Shown: positions 28,183 to 36,728 of the stretch, piece after piece
How positions within the stretch are numbered: the stretch's first letter is position 1
Layout of the letters: each line of letters opens with the position of its first letter
Assembly: GCA_001048675.1 (NCBI GenBank)
Contig: CCKK01000028.1
Coordinates: forward strand, 1 to 55,504
Direction: 5' to 3'
Source: Vibrio diabolicus
Lineage (GTDB): Bacteria > Pseudomonadota > Gammaproteobacteria > Enterobacterales > Vibrionaceae
Length of the DNA: 55,504 nucleotides
Program-made: the position numbers and the translations under genes
The notes under the pieces: generated by a model
Told to the model about the DNA's origin: nothing
The model's input: the letters and a program-made list of their open reading frames with translations, nothing else
Database searches by the model: none

Positions 28183-28263
28183 TTAGTACATCATTGGCAG
28201 TGTCATTAAACCCACAACCACTGCAATCATTACCAGCCCTTGTTTTTGAGAAGATGAAATCAT
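28183..28263 (-). CDS. Candidate 26-residue membrane peptide
   Basis: ATG at 28263 to TAA at 28183 encodes 26 aa: a short polar start (MISSSQKQG), then one continuous hydrophobic helix (LVMIAVVVGLMTLP) ending in MMY. GGGG lies upstream at about 9 nt, a modest ribosome site. The transcript would run into a strong terminator 16 bp later, which makes a real unit plausible. I do not recognise a family. Most annotation pipelines ignore ORFs this short. Confidence 0.5.
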   Translation of the reverse strand: MISSSQKQGLVMIAVVVGLMTLPMMY

Positions 28264-29205
28264 AACACTACCCCTTAATCTTTGATGAACTCGATGAATT
28301 TAATATAGCACTGTTTTTGGGGTTTGATCAACATATGCTCGATAATCTTTTCAAAAAATACACTTAACTTGTCTTTTTTTACGTATTTTTGACTAATGAA
28401 ACTGTGTTTTTTGTGTTGTATTTAAAATGCTCGTATTGTGTGATTGTTGTTCGTATTTTGTTTAAGTGTATGATTTTAAAGTGTCAATCTTGGTTTGTTG
28501 TTGGCTTGGAAATTGTTTTTTGTTTCGGTTGGTATGTTGATTGCCGATTTTGTCTGTGTTTCTCAAAAATTGAGAAAATAAAAAGATGTGCTATGGAGGT
28601 GCATCATTGAGTTGAGGTGTGGAAGGGGAATTTTCTTATCTAATGAGAAAATATGGGCTTAAAAAGTGTTTAGTGATTTGATGGTTTATGAAGTCGGTGT
28701 TTTCGATGGTTATTGAGAATGTGGCTTTATTTATCATTAGCTTACGTTCGTTATTTGATGTTTTTGTTATTGAGTTAAGTTTGATTTTTCATGTTGTTCT
28801 AATCTGTTCATCGGTGGTTTCTACTATCTTAGCTCGCTACCAAGACGATTTTCTGTTTTGTGTCTGTTATTTATTCTTGTTGCCTGTGATGTATACAGTC
28901 TGATGGTTTAGTCATCAGTTTTTGACGTGATGGGTTACCAAGGCCATTGGGCTGCTTTTTAGTTAAATGGCCTGACTAAGCGCGGGTTATTGTGGCCGTG
29001 TGATTTGATGAACTTGGCTCATGGGATAGGGCTCTGCCCCATATTTATGGCCGTCATTAAGGCTCATCGACTTAATTGTTGTGCAGACTGAGGGTTACAA
29101 AATGTTTCGAATCGCTAGCGAGATCCAACTTTCGCAGATTGTGTCTTTACATCAAAACTGGTCTACCTAGACTAGCGGCGAGTTTAAGTAAAAGGTGTAT
29201 ACGGC
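28264..29205. other. AT-rich region with no credible gene
   Basis: About 940 bp. From 28380 to 28900 the plus strand is strongly T/G-rich and poor in C. The two short frames there (28389-28610 and 28688-28903) look like T-driven hydrophobic noise without convincing ribosome sites. From 28930 the composition becomes normal, with an inverted repeat AGGCCATT/AATGGCCT (28941-28948 and 28966-28973). It may hold a decayed gene or a small RNA; I cannot name either. Confidence 0.5.
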
Positions 29206-29826
29206 ATGTGGAGTTGGCTGGCGATAGGGCTATCAGGTGTGTATTCCGTGTTGGGAGCAAAACAAGCTAACCCGACACAATCCCTCGTGTTTAAAATCTT
29301 TACTCTGCTACTTCTTCTTGTGTTGGTGTTAACTCAAGGCGCATCCGCAACATATACCTACTGGATTGCGGGTGGGCTTATTGTGTCTATGGTGGCAGAT
29401 ACGCTGCACTCGTTTAAAACTCGCAAGCTAATTTACTTTGCTGCGTATTTGCTTGCTCAGGTGTGCTACAGCAAGTCATTTTGGGTGCAGCTTAATGGTG
29501 AGATTGTCTGGTGGCTGTTGGCCCTACTGCTCGCAGCGAGTATCGTGGCGTTCTTTTTGTTGCTACCTCAACTCGACTCTCTGGTGTTTCCTGTTGTGAT
29601 CATGGGGATGATGTTGGTTCAGCTTGCTTGGGCGGCGGGTGAAGTTTGGTTGCAGGCCCCGAGCTATGCCAATGCTATCGGTTTCAGCGGAACCCTAGTT
29701 TTGATCTATTCGGCGTTGGCGTATGCGATACACGGTTACCGAAAACCGATGAAACACGCCTATTTGTGGGTAAGTGGTAGCTACTTCTTTGCCCACGCCC
29801 TCATTGTTGCCTCTATCATTTACTAA
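29206..29826 (+). CDS. YhhN family (TMEM86-like) membrane protein
   Basis: 206 aa, about eight transmembrane helices. Conserved acidic positions lie within helices, for example MVADTLHSF near residues 64-72 and WAAGEVWL near 143-150, as in the YhhN/TMEM86 family. The eukaryotic TMEM86B is a lysoplasmalogenase; bacterial members are largely uncharacterised. A plain ATG with AAAGGTG upstream. Confidence 0.83.
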   Translation: MWSWLAIGLSGVYSVLGAKQANPTQSLVFKIFTLLLLLVLVLTQGASATYTYWIAGGLIVSMVADTLHSFKTRKLIYFAAYLLAQVCYSKSFWVQLNGEIVWWLLALLLAASIVAFFLLLPQLDSLVFPVVIMGMMLVQLAWAAGEVWLQAPSYANAIGFSGTLVLIYSALAYAIHGYRKPMKHAYLWVSGSYFFAHALIVASIIY

Positions 29827-29895
29827 TTTAAGTCAAAGCAGCTCACGAAGATTTCAGTAAACTGGACGTATTGTTCTTGATGACTGGAGTCAATA

Positions 29896-30117
29896 ATGAG
29901 TGAAATCCATGCCCACGAGCTGCTAAACCTACTTCGAGAAACGCCAATGGATCGCGAAGCGCTGGCACAGCACTTTGGCAACACCGTTCGCTTTCACACC
30001 TGTAAACTGAATAATCTAGACTTAGATACATTGCTAGCATTTTTGCTCAAGCGCGACAAAATCCGTGAGCTTGAAGGTAAGTTTGTGGTCAATATGGCGC
30101 GTGTCTGCAATCACTAA
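29896..30117 (+). CDS. YecH family protein
   Basis: 73 aa. Matches the E. coli YecH pattern: an N-terminal HAHELLNLL, a central VRFHTCKLNNLDLDTLLAFL and a C-terminal ARVCNH. The conserved His and Cys residues suggest metal binding; the function is unknown. GGAG lies about 8 nt before the ATG. Confidence 0.82.
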   Translation: MSEIHAHELLNLLRETPMDREALAQHFGNTVRFHTCKLNNLDLDTLLAFLLKRDKIRELEGKFVVNMARVCNH

Positions 30118-30224
30118 GCGGCGGCTATGATGCGAGGGTGAATATGCTGTTTTCGCCCTCAGCCATGTACTCACGTTGTCAGTTTGCTATACACTGGCCG
30201 CCATTTTTTAGGTGAGGCCAGAAT

Positions 30225-30809
30225 ATGGACATTCTTTCTGCAGCGACCATGCTGTTTCTAATCATGGACCCTCTCGGTAATTTGCCGATTGTGTTGTCTA
30301 TTCTCAAGCACATCGATCCTAAGCGTCGCCGTAAGGTATTGATTCGTGAACTACTGTTTGCCTTACTGATCTTGATGTTGTTTCTGTTTGCAGGACAAAG
30401 CATCTTAAGTTTTTTGCATGTCCAGCCAGAAACGCTCAGCATTTCAGGTGGCATTATTCTCTTCATTATCGCGATTAAGATGATCTTTCCGAGTGCTGGC
30501 AGCATCACTGGACTGGCGGCAGGCGAGGAGCCCTTTATTGTTCCGATGGCCATTCCTATGATCGCGGGCCCTTCCGTGATTGCAGCATTGCTTTTGCTCT
30601 CTTCACAGCATCCAGAAAAAATGTTGGAAATGTCCGCATCAGTTGTGATTGCGTGGGGCGCAACATTTTTTATTCTAATGTTTTATGGCTTCTTTAATCG
30701 TTTGTTGGGCGAGCGTGGTCTAAAAGCGGTAGAGCGTTTAATGGGCTTGTTGCTGGTGATGATCTCCACTCAAATGTTTTTGGATGGTGTTAAGAGTTAT
30801 CTTGGGTGA
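30225..30809 (+). CDS. yhgN: YhgN, MarC family integral membrane protein
   Basis: 194 aa, about six transmembrane helices. N-terminal LIMDPLGNLPIVLSIL, AGEEPFIVPMAIPMIAGPS and ERLMGLLLVMISTQMFLDG closely match E. coli YhgN. MarC-type proteins are putative transporters of unsettled substrate. Followed by a strong bidirectional terminator. Confidence 0.9.
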   Translation: MDILSAATMLFLIMDPLGNLPIVLSILKHIDPKRRRKVLIRELLFALLILMLFLFAGQSILSFLHVQPETLSISGGIILFIIAIKMIFPSAGSITGLAAGEEPFIVPMAIPMIAGPSVIAALLLLSSQHPEKMLEMSASVVIAWGATFFILMFYGFFNRLLGERGLKAVERLMGLLLVMISTQMFLDGVKSYLG

Positions 30810-30824
30810 CGGAATAAACGCAAT

Positions 30825-30853
30825 AAAAAAGCCGCTCTTGAGAGCGGCTTTTT
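30825..30853. terminator. Bidirectional terminator
   Basis: Stem GCCGCTCT/AGAGCGGC (30831-30838 and 30841-30848) flanked by A6 and T5, between convergent yhgN and the DUF1145 gene. Confidence 0.9.
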
Positions 30854-30866
30854 AGTATTTGGGCGA

Positions 30867-31133
30867 TTACATCATGTGTTTACGACGAATATCGAGCAGG
30901 GCAAAAATACCAAAGATCAGGATGGAATATTTTTCCCAACTGCTCATTTTAATTTTGTCGCCAAATGCACCAATAAAGATGGCCATTTGTAAACCGTGCA
31001 TGATGAACAAAAAAGCGGTCATGATGTACAGCGCAATTGCGGCATTACCGGGAAACGGCATAAAGATATTGAGGATCAATACTAACCAAACAAAGGCGAT
31101 AGCCGCTTTGGCCAGCATAATTAGTGCTTTCAT
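30867..31133 (-). CDS. DUF1145 (YhhL-like) small membrane protein
   Basis: 88 aa with two to three hydrophobic helices, including FVWLVLILNIFMPFPG and FGIFALLDIRRKHMM. The family is uncharacterised but conserved next to rsmD (yhhL in E. coli). It lies 25 bp after the rsmD stop on the same strand, so it is probably co-transcribed. Confidence 0.82.
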   Translation of the reverse strand: MKALIMLAKAAIAFVWLVLILNIFMPFPGNAAIALYIMTAFLFIMHGLQMAIFIGAFGDKIKMSSWEKYSILIFGIFALLDIRRKHMM

Positions 31134-31158
31134 TTAAGTGTCCTTTTAAATCGAGGCG

Positions 31159-31758
31159 TTATGCGGAGGTACGTTCATACAGACGATAGCTCACTTGGCC
31201 TGCTGTTTTTTCTCGATGTAATTGCCAGTTTTCTGGTAAGTCGGCAATATTGAGTTCTTTTTCTGTTTCAATATAAATCATCGCATCTTCCGCGAGCCAG
31301 CCATTTTGTTCTAGCAGAGCCACGGTCTCATCCAACAGACCTTTGCGAAACGGTGGGTCAATAAACACCACATGATGCGCAGTACCCGGCTGTTTTAAAA
31401 AGCTCAGCGCGTCGGTATTCACTACTTGGATGTTGTTCGCGTTAAGAGATGCCACGTTCTTCTGTAATTGCTGAAAAGCTTGTGGATTCAGCTCGACCAT
31501 GGTCACTTGCTCTGCTTGGCGCGAAGCTGACTCAAAGCCTAAGCCGCCGGAGCCGGCAAATAAGTCGAGACATTTTGCCTGCGGCACATCTTGAGCCAGC
31601 CAGTTAAATAGCGTTTCTTTGACGCGATCGGTCGTTGGGCGTAAGCCTTCAGCATCGTGTACAGGAAGTTTTCTGCCTCTCCATAAGCCACTAATAATGC
31701 GAACAAAGCCCGTTGTTGGCTTTTTTTGTGATGAGTTTTGCTGGCGACGTCTTACCAT
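31159..31758 (-). CDS. rsmD: 16S rRNA (guanine-966-N2)-methyltransferase
   Basis: 199 aa. Rossmann-type SAM site LDLFAGSGGLGFE, with the DPPF catalytic motif in VVFIDPPFRKG. N-terminal GLWRGRKLPV and LRPTTDRVKETLFNWL are family hallmarks. It methylates G966 of 16S rRNA in the small subunit. Divergent from ftsY, as in E. coli. Confidence 0.96.
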   Translation of the reverse strand: MVRRRQQNSSQKKPTTGFVRIISGLWRGRKLPVHDAEGLRPTTDRVKETLFNWLAQDVPQAKCLDLFAGSGGLGFESASRQAEQVTMVELNPQAFQQLQKNVASLNANNIQVVNTDALSFLKQPGTAHHVVFIDPPFRKGLLDETVALLEQNGWLAEDAMIYIETEKELNIADLPENWQLHREKTAGQVSYRLYERTSA

Positions 31759-31988
31759 AGATTTTTTGACCGCTAATAAAGTGATACTATATCTAATCGC
31801 CCAAGCAGTGAGCTTGGAGCTTGGATACAGCCCAGAATATTCAAGATGACAGAGTGTAACACTAATAAGATTAGAATTACCTAATCGGAAAGTTTTCAGA
31901 ACTTTGTCATTAGCCTTTTTTAGACAGATAATAATCTTGTCAAAAAAGAGTCATTAATAGATAAAAGAACAATCTAGGATAGCCCCAG

Positions 31989-33224
31989 ATGACGGAAAAA
32001 AAGAAGCGCGGATTACTTTCGTGGCTAGGTTTTGGTGACGAAGAACAAAGCCCAAAACCAAAAACTGAAGAAACAGTAAAAGAAGAAGCAGTGGAAGCGC
32101 TTTCTGAAGAGCAGCAAACCGACGCGGCTGCTGAGCAAGCGGAAGCAACGCCAGAACTTGAAGAAGAATCGAAAAAAGCGGAGGCTGCCCCAGCAGAAGC
32201 AGAAGCAGAAGCAGAAGCAGAAGCAGAAGCAGAAGCAGAAGCAGAAGCAGAAGAGCCTCAAGTGCCTGCTGCACCTCGCGTTCAAGAACAAGAAAAGCCA
32301 ACAGAGAGCTTTTTTACTCGCCTCAAACGCAGCCTAAGCCGCACAAAAGCAAACATCGGCGCTGGCTTCTTCGGTCTGTTCAGCGGTAAGAAAATCGATG
32401 AAGACTTATTTGAAGAGCTAGAAGAGCAACTGCTTATTGCTGATGTGGGCATGAATACCACAACAAAAATTATCAACAACCTGACAGAAAAAGCCACACG
32501 TGGCGATCTGAAAGACGGCGAAGCCCTTTATGGTTTGTTGAAAGAAGAAATGGCTGAGATTCTTTCTAAAGTCGAACAGCCACTAGAAATCGACAGCAAC
32601 AAAACGCCTTACGTCATCTTAATGGTTGGTGTAAATGGCGTGGGTAAAACCACGACCATCGGTAAGCTTGCCAAGCAGTTCCAAACTCAAGGCAAAAAAG
32701 TGATGCTTGCAGCGGGCGATACTTTCCGTGCCGCAGCGGTTGAGCAGCTACAAGTATGGGGTGAGCGTAACAACGTTCCTGTGATTGCCCAGCATACTGG
32801 CGCAGACAGTGCTTCTGTTATCTATGATGCGATTGAAGCGGCAAAAGCACGTGGTGTGGATGTTGTGATTGCCGATACCGCGGGTCGTTTACAGAACAAA
32901 GCGAACCTAATGGAAGAGCTGCGTAAGATTGTACGTGTGATGAAGAAAATTGATGACTCTGCACCACACGAGATCATGCTGACGCTAGACGCAGGTACAG
33001 GGCAAAATGCCATCAGCCAAGCGAAACTTTTCAGTGATGTTGCCCCTCTAACCGGGATTACCTTGACTAAGCTGGATGGTACAGCGAAAGGCGGCGTAAT
33101 TTTCGCTATTGCCGATCAGTTTGGTATTCCAATTCGTTACATTGGTGTGGGTGAAGGTATCGAAGACTTGCGTCCATTTGAAACTCAAGAGTTTATTGAC
33201 GCACTGTTTAGTCGTGAAGAATAA
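31989..33224 (+). CDS. ftsY: FtsY, signal recognition particle receptor
   Basis: 411 aa. The acidic, low-complexity A domain (residues 1 to about 105) includes a pure Ala-Glu run encoded by a hexanucleotide repeat. The N domain is at about 110-195. The GTPase G domain has G1 GVNGVGKTTT (about 213), DTFRAAAVEQL, DTAGR and TKLDG. It docks SRP-ribosome complexes at the inner membrane. First gene of ftsY-ftsE-ftsX; the rpoH gene follows. Confidence 0.97.
   Translation: MTEKKKRGLLSWLGFGDEEQSPKPKTEETVKEEAVEALSEEQQTDAAAEQAEATPELEEESKKAEAAPAEAEAEAEAEAEAEAEAEAEEPQVPAAPRVQEQEKPTESFFTRLKRSLSRTKANIGAGFFGLFSGKKIDEDLFEELEEQLLIADVGMNTTTKIINNLTEKATRGDLKDGEALYGLLKEEMAEILSKVEQPLEIDSNKTPYVILMVGVNGVGKTTTIGKLAKQFQTQGKKVMLAAGDTFRAAAVEQLQVWGERNNVPVIAQHTGADSASVIYDAIEAAKARGVDVVIADTAGRLQNKANLMEELRKIVRVMKKIDDSAPHEIMLTLDAGTGQNAISQAKLFSDVAPLTGITLTKLDGTAKGGVIFAIADQFGIPIRYIGVGEGIEDLRPFETQEFIDALFSREE
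32193..32252 (+). repeat. (GCAGAA)10 hexanucleotide microsatellite in ftsY
   Basis: Ten perfect copies of GCAGAA encode alternating Ala-Glu in the FtsY A domain. Copy-number changes keep the frame, so length can vary without breaking the gene. Confidence 0.97.
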
Positions 33225-33246
33225 AAAGAGTTAGAGGAAATCAACG

Positions 33247-33921
33247 GTGATCAAATTTCAGCAAGTGAGCAAAGCTTACCGAGGTGGTCGACAAGCACTG
33301 CAAAAAGTCGATTTTCACCTGAGGCGCGGTGAAATGGCGTTTTTAGGCGGGCATTCCGGGGCTGGTAAAAGTACCTTGCTGAAATTGATCTGCGCGATAG
33401 AGCGCCCAACCGATGGAAAAATCCATTTTAATGGTCACGATATCACGCGCATTCCAAGCAAAGACATCCCTTTTTTGCGCCGCAATATTGGGATTGTTTT
33501 TCAAGATCATCGTCTACTGATGGATCGCAGCGTATACGACAATGTCGCTCTGCCGATGCGCATCGAATCGATTTCTGAAAACGAAATCAAACGCCGCGTT
33601 TCTGCGGCGTTAGATAAAACTGGCTTGCTTGATAAGGCTCGTTGCCTGCCGAGCCAACTCTCTGGTGGTGAGCAACAACGCGTCGGTATTGCCCGTGCCG
33701 TGGTCAATCGACCAACGTTGCTGGTGGCTGATGAGCCGACCGGTAACCTCGATCCCGAACTATCCAATCGCGTATTGCGTTTGTTCGAAGAATTTAATCG
33801 TGCTGGAGTGACCATCTTACTCGCCACGCACGATGTGGGGTTAGTAAACACTCGCCCACAGTATCGTCATTTTGAATTAAACCAAGGCTTCCTAAGTGAG
33901 GTAGAAGACTATGGCAGGTAA
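33247..33921 (+). CDS. ftsE: FtsE, cell-division ABC ATPase
   Basis: 224 aa. Walker A GHSGAGKST, signature LSGGEQQRVGIARA, Walker B LLVADEPTGNLD, H-loop ATHD. With FtsX it controls peptidoglycan hydrolases at the septum. The start is GTG at 33247 with AGAGGA upstream. It overlaps ftsX by 11 bp, so the two are translationally coupled. Confidence 0.97.
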   Translation: MIKFQQVSKAYRGGRQALQKVDFHLRRGEMAFLGGHSGAGKSTLLKLICAIERPTDGKIHFNGHDITRIPSKDIPFLRRNIGIVFQDHRLLMDRSVYDNVALPMRIESISENEIKRRVSAALDKTGLLDKARCLPSQLSGGEQQRVGIARAVVNRPTLLVADEPTGNLDPELSNRVLRLFEEFNRAGVTILLATHDVGLVNTRPQYRHFELNQGFLSEVEDYGR

Positions 33922-34879
33922 CAAGCACTCCCAAAAGAAGGGGAAAGGCCGCAGTGCCAAGCGTGCAAATACCGATGGTTTTTTCTCTGTCCACGCAAAA
34001 CAAGCAAAATCCTCTTTTAGCGCCTTATGGCAACGACCTTTAGGTAATATCCTGACCCTAGCCGTGATTTCAATGGCACTTGCTATGCCAGCTTGTTTGT
34101 ATCTACTGGGCAAAAACGTCGCGGGTGCCGCGGAAGATGTGGCATCTCCCTCGCAAGTTAGTGCTTACTTAGTAGAAGGCATGCCGGATGCACGTGTGAT
34201 GGTTCTCAAAGATCAAATTGAAACTTGGCCTTTGGTAAAAGAGGTGGAATATATTTCACCGCAACAAGGTCTGTCTGATTTAAGCCAATATGCAGGATTC
34301 GACCAAGCTATCAGTCTTTTAAGTGGCTATGCGCTACCCGGTGTGTTGGTAATTACGCCAGCCTCGGAGCTAAAAAGTGATATTCAGTCATTAGCCAAAG
34401 ACGTTCGAGAGCAACAAGACGTGACCGATGTGAGACTTGACGAAGACTGGCTGGCGCGTCTTGATGCGATCAAAACTCTCGCGAGTATTATTGTCATTAC
34501 ACTGACAGTGTTGATGCTCGGTGCGGTATTTTTAATCGTTGGCAACACGTTGCGATTTAATGTGCTGGCGAATAAAGAAGAGATTCAAACCATGAAACTG
34601 ATCGGTGCGACGGACAGTTTTATTCTGCGCCCTTATTTGTACACGGGGATGTGGTTTGGCGTATTAGGTGCCACCATCGCGTGGTTGGTAACGGCTTTAG
34701 TGACCATTGTTATGAATAGTGCGGTGGAAGATCTTGCTGCGTTGTACGACAGCCAGTTTCGCCTGATTGGTCTAAGCTGGGATGAATCTTTGCTATTAAT
34801 CATCATTGGTAGTCTTTTGGGATGCATTGCGGCGCGCTTTTCTGCGCAACGACATTTAAAAGAAATTGAACCAGTTTAA
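33911..34879 (+). CDS. ftsX: FtsX, cell-division membrane protein
   Basis: 322 aa. A basic N-terminal tail, one transmembrane helix near 53-71, a periplasmic domain and three more C-terminal helices in the usual FtsX/MacB-like arrangement (TLTVLMLGAVFLIVGNTLRF, FGVLGATIAWLVTALVTIV, LLIIIGSLLGCIAA). It partners FtsE and activates amidases through EnvC in gammaproteobacteria. Confidence 0.96.
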   Translation: MAGNKHSQKKGKGRSAKRANTDGFFSVHAKQAKSSFSALWQRPLGNILTLAVISMALAMPACLYLLGKNVAGAAEDVASPSQVSAYLVEGMPDARVMVLKDQIETWPLVKEVEYISPQQGLSDLSQYAGFDQAISLLSGYALPGVLVITPASELKSDIQSLAKDVREQQDVTDVRLDEDWLARLDAIKTLASIIVITLTVLMLGAVFLIVGNTLRFNVLANKEEIQTMKLIGATDSFILRPYLYTGMWFGVLGATIAWLVTALVTIVMNSAVEDLAALYDSQFRLIGLSWDESLLLIIIGSLLGCIAARFSAQRHLKEIEPV

Positions 34880-34932
34880 GTGATGAAGGTCTTACTACTT
34901 GGATTTTATTAGCACTAGCTAATCTGGATCCC

Positions 34933-34960
34933 TTGTTTAGACCGAATGTTTATGGATAAT
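34933..34960 (+). promoter_or_regulatory. Possible sigma70 promoter of rpoH
   Basis: TTGTTT (34933-34938), a 16-bp gap and GATAAT (34955-34960) lie about 97 bp before the rpoH ATG. E. coli rpoH has several promoters; the others could not be recognised here. Confidence 0.4.
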
Positions 34961-35056
34961 TGCTTCCCCTTCTTGAAACTTGTTCATTTTGAGTTCAAGA
35001 TATCGAAGCTAAATTTGCAATGTAATGCTCCAGATCAGAGATTGATGAGGAATTGA

Positions 35057-35914
35057 ATGACAAAAGAAGCGTATCCGATGGCTCTAGTCACGCAAGATAG
35101 CCTTGATAGCTATATTCGCTCAGTAAACAGCTACCCAATGCTGACTGCAGACGAAGAGCGTGAGCTGGCAGAACGATTACACTACAAAGGTGAGATTGAG
35201 GCTGCAAAAGGTCTAATTCTTTCGCACCTACGATTCGTTGTTCACGTTGCTCGTGGTTACTCTGGCTACGGTTTGCCAATGGCGGACCTTGTGCAAGAGG
35301 GTAACATCGGTCTAATGAAAGCCGTTAAGCGTTTTAACCCAGAAGTAGGGGTTCGCTTGGTGTCTTTTGCTGTCCACTGGATCAAAGCAGAGATCCACGA
35401 ATACGTGCTACGTAACTGGCGTATCGTGAAAATTGCGACCACTAAAGCGCAACGTAAATTGTTCTTCAACCTGCGTAAGTCGAAAAAGCGCTTGGGTTGG
35501 TTTAACAACGGTGAAGTCGAAACCGTTGCGCGTGAGTTAGGTGTTGAGCCTTCTGAAGTTCGCGAGATGGAATCACGTTTAGCGGCGGTGGATTCAACCT
35601 TTGATATGCCAACTGATGAAGACGACAGCTCAAACGCTTACACAGCGCCGATGCTGTACCTAGAAGACAAATCGTCTGATGTGGCTGACAACATCGAAGC
35701 TGCAAACTGGGAAATGCACACCAACAATCGCTTGGGTCATGCATTAGCGAGTTTGGATGAGCGTAGTCAGCGCATCGTGCGTTCTCGTTGGTTAGATGAT
35801 GAGAAAGCAACATTGCAAGACTTAGCTGATGAGTTTGGTGTTTCTGCCGAGCGTATTCGTCAGCTAGAAAAAAACGCAATGAAGAAACTAAAATTGGCTG
35901 TGGGTGAATTTTAA
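35057..35914 (+). CDS. rpoH: RNA polymerase sigma-32 (heat shock)
   Basis: 285 aa. Region 2 includes LPMADLVQEGNIGLMKAVKRFNP and VHWIKAEIHEYVLRNW. The RpoH box QRKLFFNLRKSKKRL, needed for core binding and turnover, is present. Region 4 ends in a helix-turn-helix (TLQDLADEFGVSAERIRQLE). It directs heat-shock transcription. AGGAATTG precedes the ATG. It follows ftsYEX, as in E. coli, and ends in a strong terminator. Confidence 0.98.
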   Translation: MTKEAYPMALVTQDSLDSYIRSVNSYPMLTADEERELAERLHYKGEIEAAKGLILSHLRFVVHVARGYSGYGLPMADLVQEGNIGLMKAVKRFNPEVGVRLVSFAVHWIKAEIHEYVLRNWRIVKIATTKAQRKLFFNLRKSKKRLGWFNNGEVETVARELGVEPSEVREMESRLAAVDSTFDMPTDEDDSSNAYTAPMLYLEDKSSDVADNIEAANWEMHTNNRLGHALASLDERSQRIVRSRWLDDEKATLQDLADEFGVSAERIRQLEKNAMKKLKLAVGEF

Positions 35915-35950
35915 GTTCTACTGCTAATTGAAAGTAAGATTTTCATAGAA

Positions 35951-35980
35951 AGCCGAGATCATGTGATCTCGGCTTTTTTA
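35951..35980 (+). terminator. Terminator of rpoH
   Basis: 11-bp arms AGCCGAGATCA/TGATCTCGGCT followed by TTTTTTA. The arms carry two GATC sites. Confidence 0.9.
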
Positions 35981-35985
35981 TTGTC

Positions 35986-36217
35986 GATCGAAAATCGATA
36001 GCGTTTGCGATCCGGATTTTATGTGCTACCTGTGTATAACTCTGTGAAGTAATTATTTATCAACTGTTCGAAACCCGGACAAAATAAGGGATTCAAGCAC
36101 TTTTCCATCTGGGGATAGTTATAGATATACACACAGTTAGATCAGGATCATTACTACATATTGTGGATCAAAAGATCCAAATACACTTTATCAACGCAAT
36201 TCACAGCTTTATCCACA
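35986..36217. other. Cluster of DnaA boxes and GATC sites
   Basis: This AT-rich spacer holds two perfect DnaA boxes: TTATACACA on the minus strand at 36031-36039 and TTATCCACA at 36209-36217. Two boxes match at 8 of 9 positions: ATATACACA at 36125-36133 and TGATCCACA on the minus strand at 36162-36170. Six GATC sites lie between 35986 and 36177, where under one is expected; two more lie in the rpoH terminator. This looks like oriC or a DnaA-titration or sequestration site, but oriC in vibrios lies elsewhere, near gidA/mioC. Confidence 0.6.
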
Positions 36218-36300
36218 AATGGTTGGAATGTGTACACTTTTGAAAACCCTGATTATCCATGTGTCTAAGTTTGCCGTTGGATAGGTTACAATAGCGGCAG

Positions 36301-36384
36301 TATACCCAAGCAGCTTCAAATATGGATTTTATGCTGTACCACGGGTGCTGATTAGTACGTTAGGTTCGAGGTTGCTTGGGTATA
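36301..36384. repeat. 84-bp element with terminal inverted repeats
   Basis: TATACCCAAGCA at 36301-36312 is matched by TGCTTGGGTATA at 36373-36384; over 20 bp the ends differ at three positions. The element has no ORF and resembles small intergenic palindromic repeats common in Vibrio. It lies 23 bp before glpE, so it may influence that promoter. Confidence 0.7.
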
Positions 36385-36407
36385 TTAATAAGACAATGAG
36401 AAAGTAA

Positions 36408-36728
36408 ATGGATCAGTTTAAGCATATCGATGTACAAGGTGCGCAAGCGCTGCTCGAGCAGGGTGATGCGAAGCTTGTAGATATCCGTGACCCTCAATCG
36501 TTTGCCGTTGCGCATGCGGAGTCCGCGTATCACTTAACCAACGATACGATCGTTGCGTTTATGGATGAAGTGGAGTTCGAGCAACCCATTCTGGTGATGT
36601 GTTACCACGGCATTAGTAGCCAAGGTGCCGCACAATATTTAGTTAACCAAGGCTTTGAACAGGTGTACAGTGTGGATGGTGGCTTTGAAGCCTGGCACCG
36701 AGCAGAACTACCGATAGTGAGAAGTTAA
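36408..36728 (+). CDS. glpE: Thiosulfate sulfurtransferase GlpE (rhodanese)
   Basis: 106 aa, single rhodanese domain. The active-site Cys is in MCYHGISSQG (about residue 65), with the six-residue loop typical of GlpE. It moves sulfur from thiosulfate to cyanide or thioredoxin-like acceptors. Its stop overlaps the glpG start (TAATG). Confidence 0.95.
   Translation: MDQFKHIDVQGAQALLEQGDAKLVDIRDPQSFAVAHAESAYHLTNDTIVAFMDEVEFEQPILVMCYHGISSQGAAQYLVNQGFEQVYSVDGGFEAWHRAELPIVRS

Noticed and set aside
28389..28903. Two plus-strand frames (73 and 71 codons) in the AT-rich region
   Set aside because: Hydrophobic only because of T-rich codons, with no good ribosome site and no recognisable family.
31801..31824. 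Hairpin CCAAGC/GCTTGG in the rsmD-ftsY spacer, resembling the 36301 element
   Set aside because: Only a short stretch is shared and there are no matching terminal repeats, so it is not called as a second copy.
32025..32301. Long Leu- or Phe/Cys-rich minus-strand frames in ftsY
   Set aside because: Reverse readings of the GCAGAA repeat; shadows of the coding sequence.
35986..36217. The DnaA/GATC cluster as the true origin oriC
   Set aside because: The chromosome I origin of vibrios lies beside gidA/mioC, and the flanking genes here are rpoH and glpE; no clear AT-rich 13-mer array is present.
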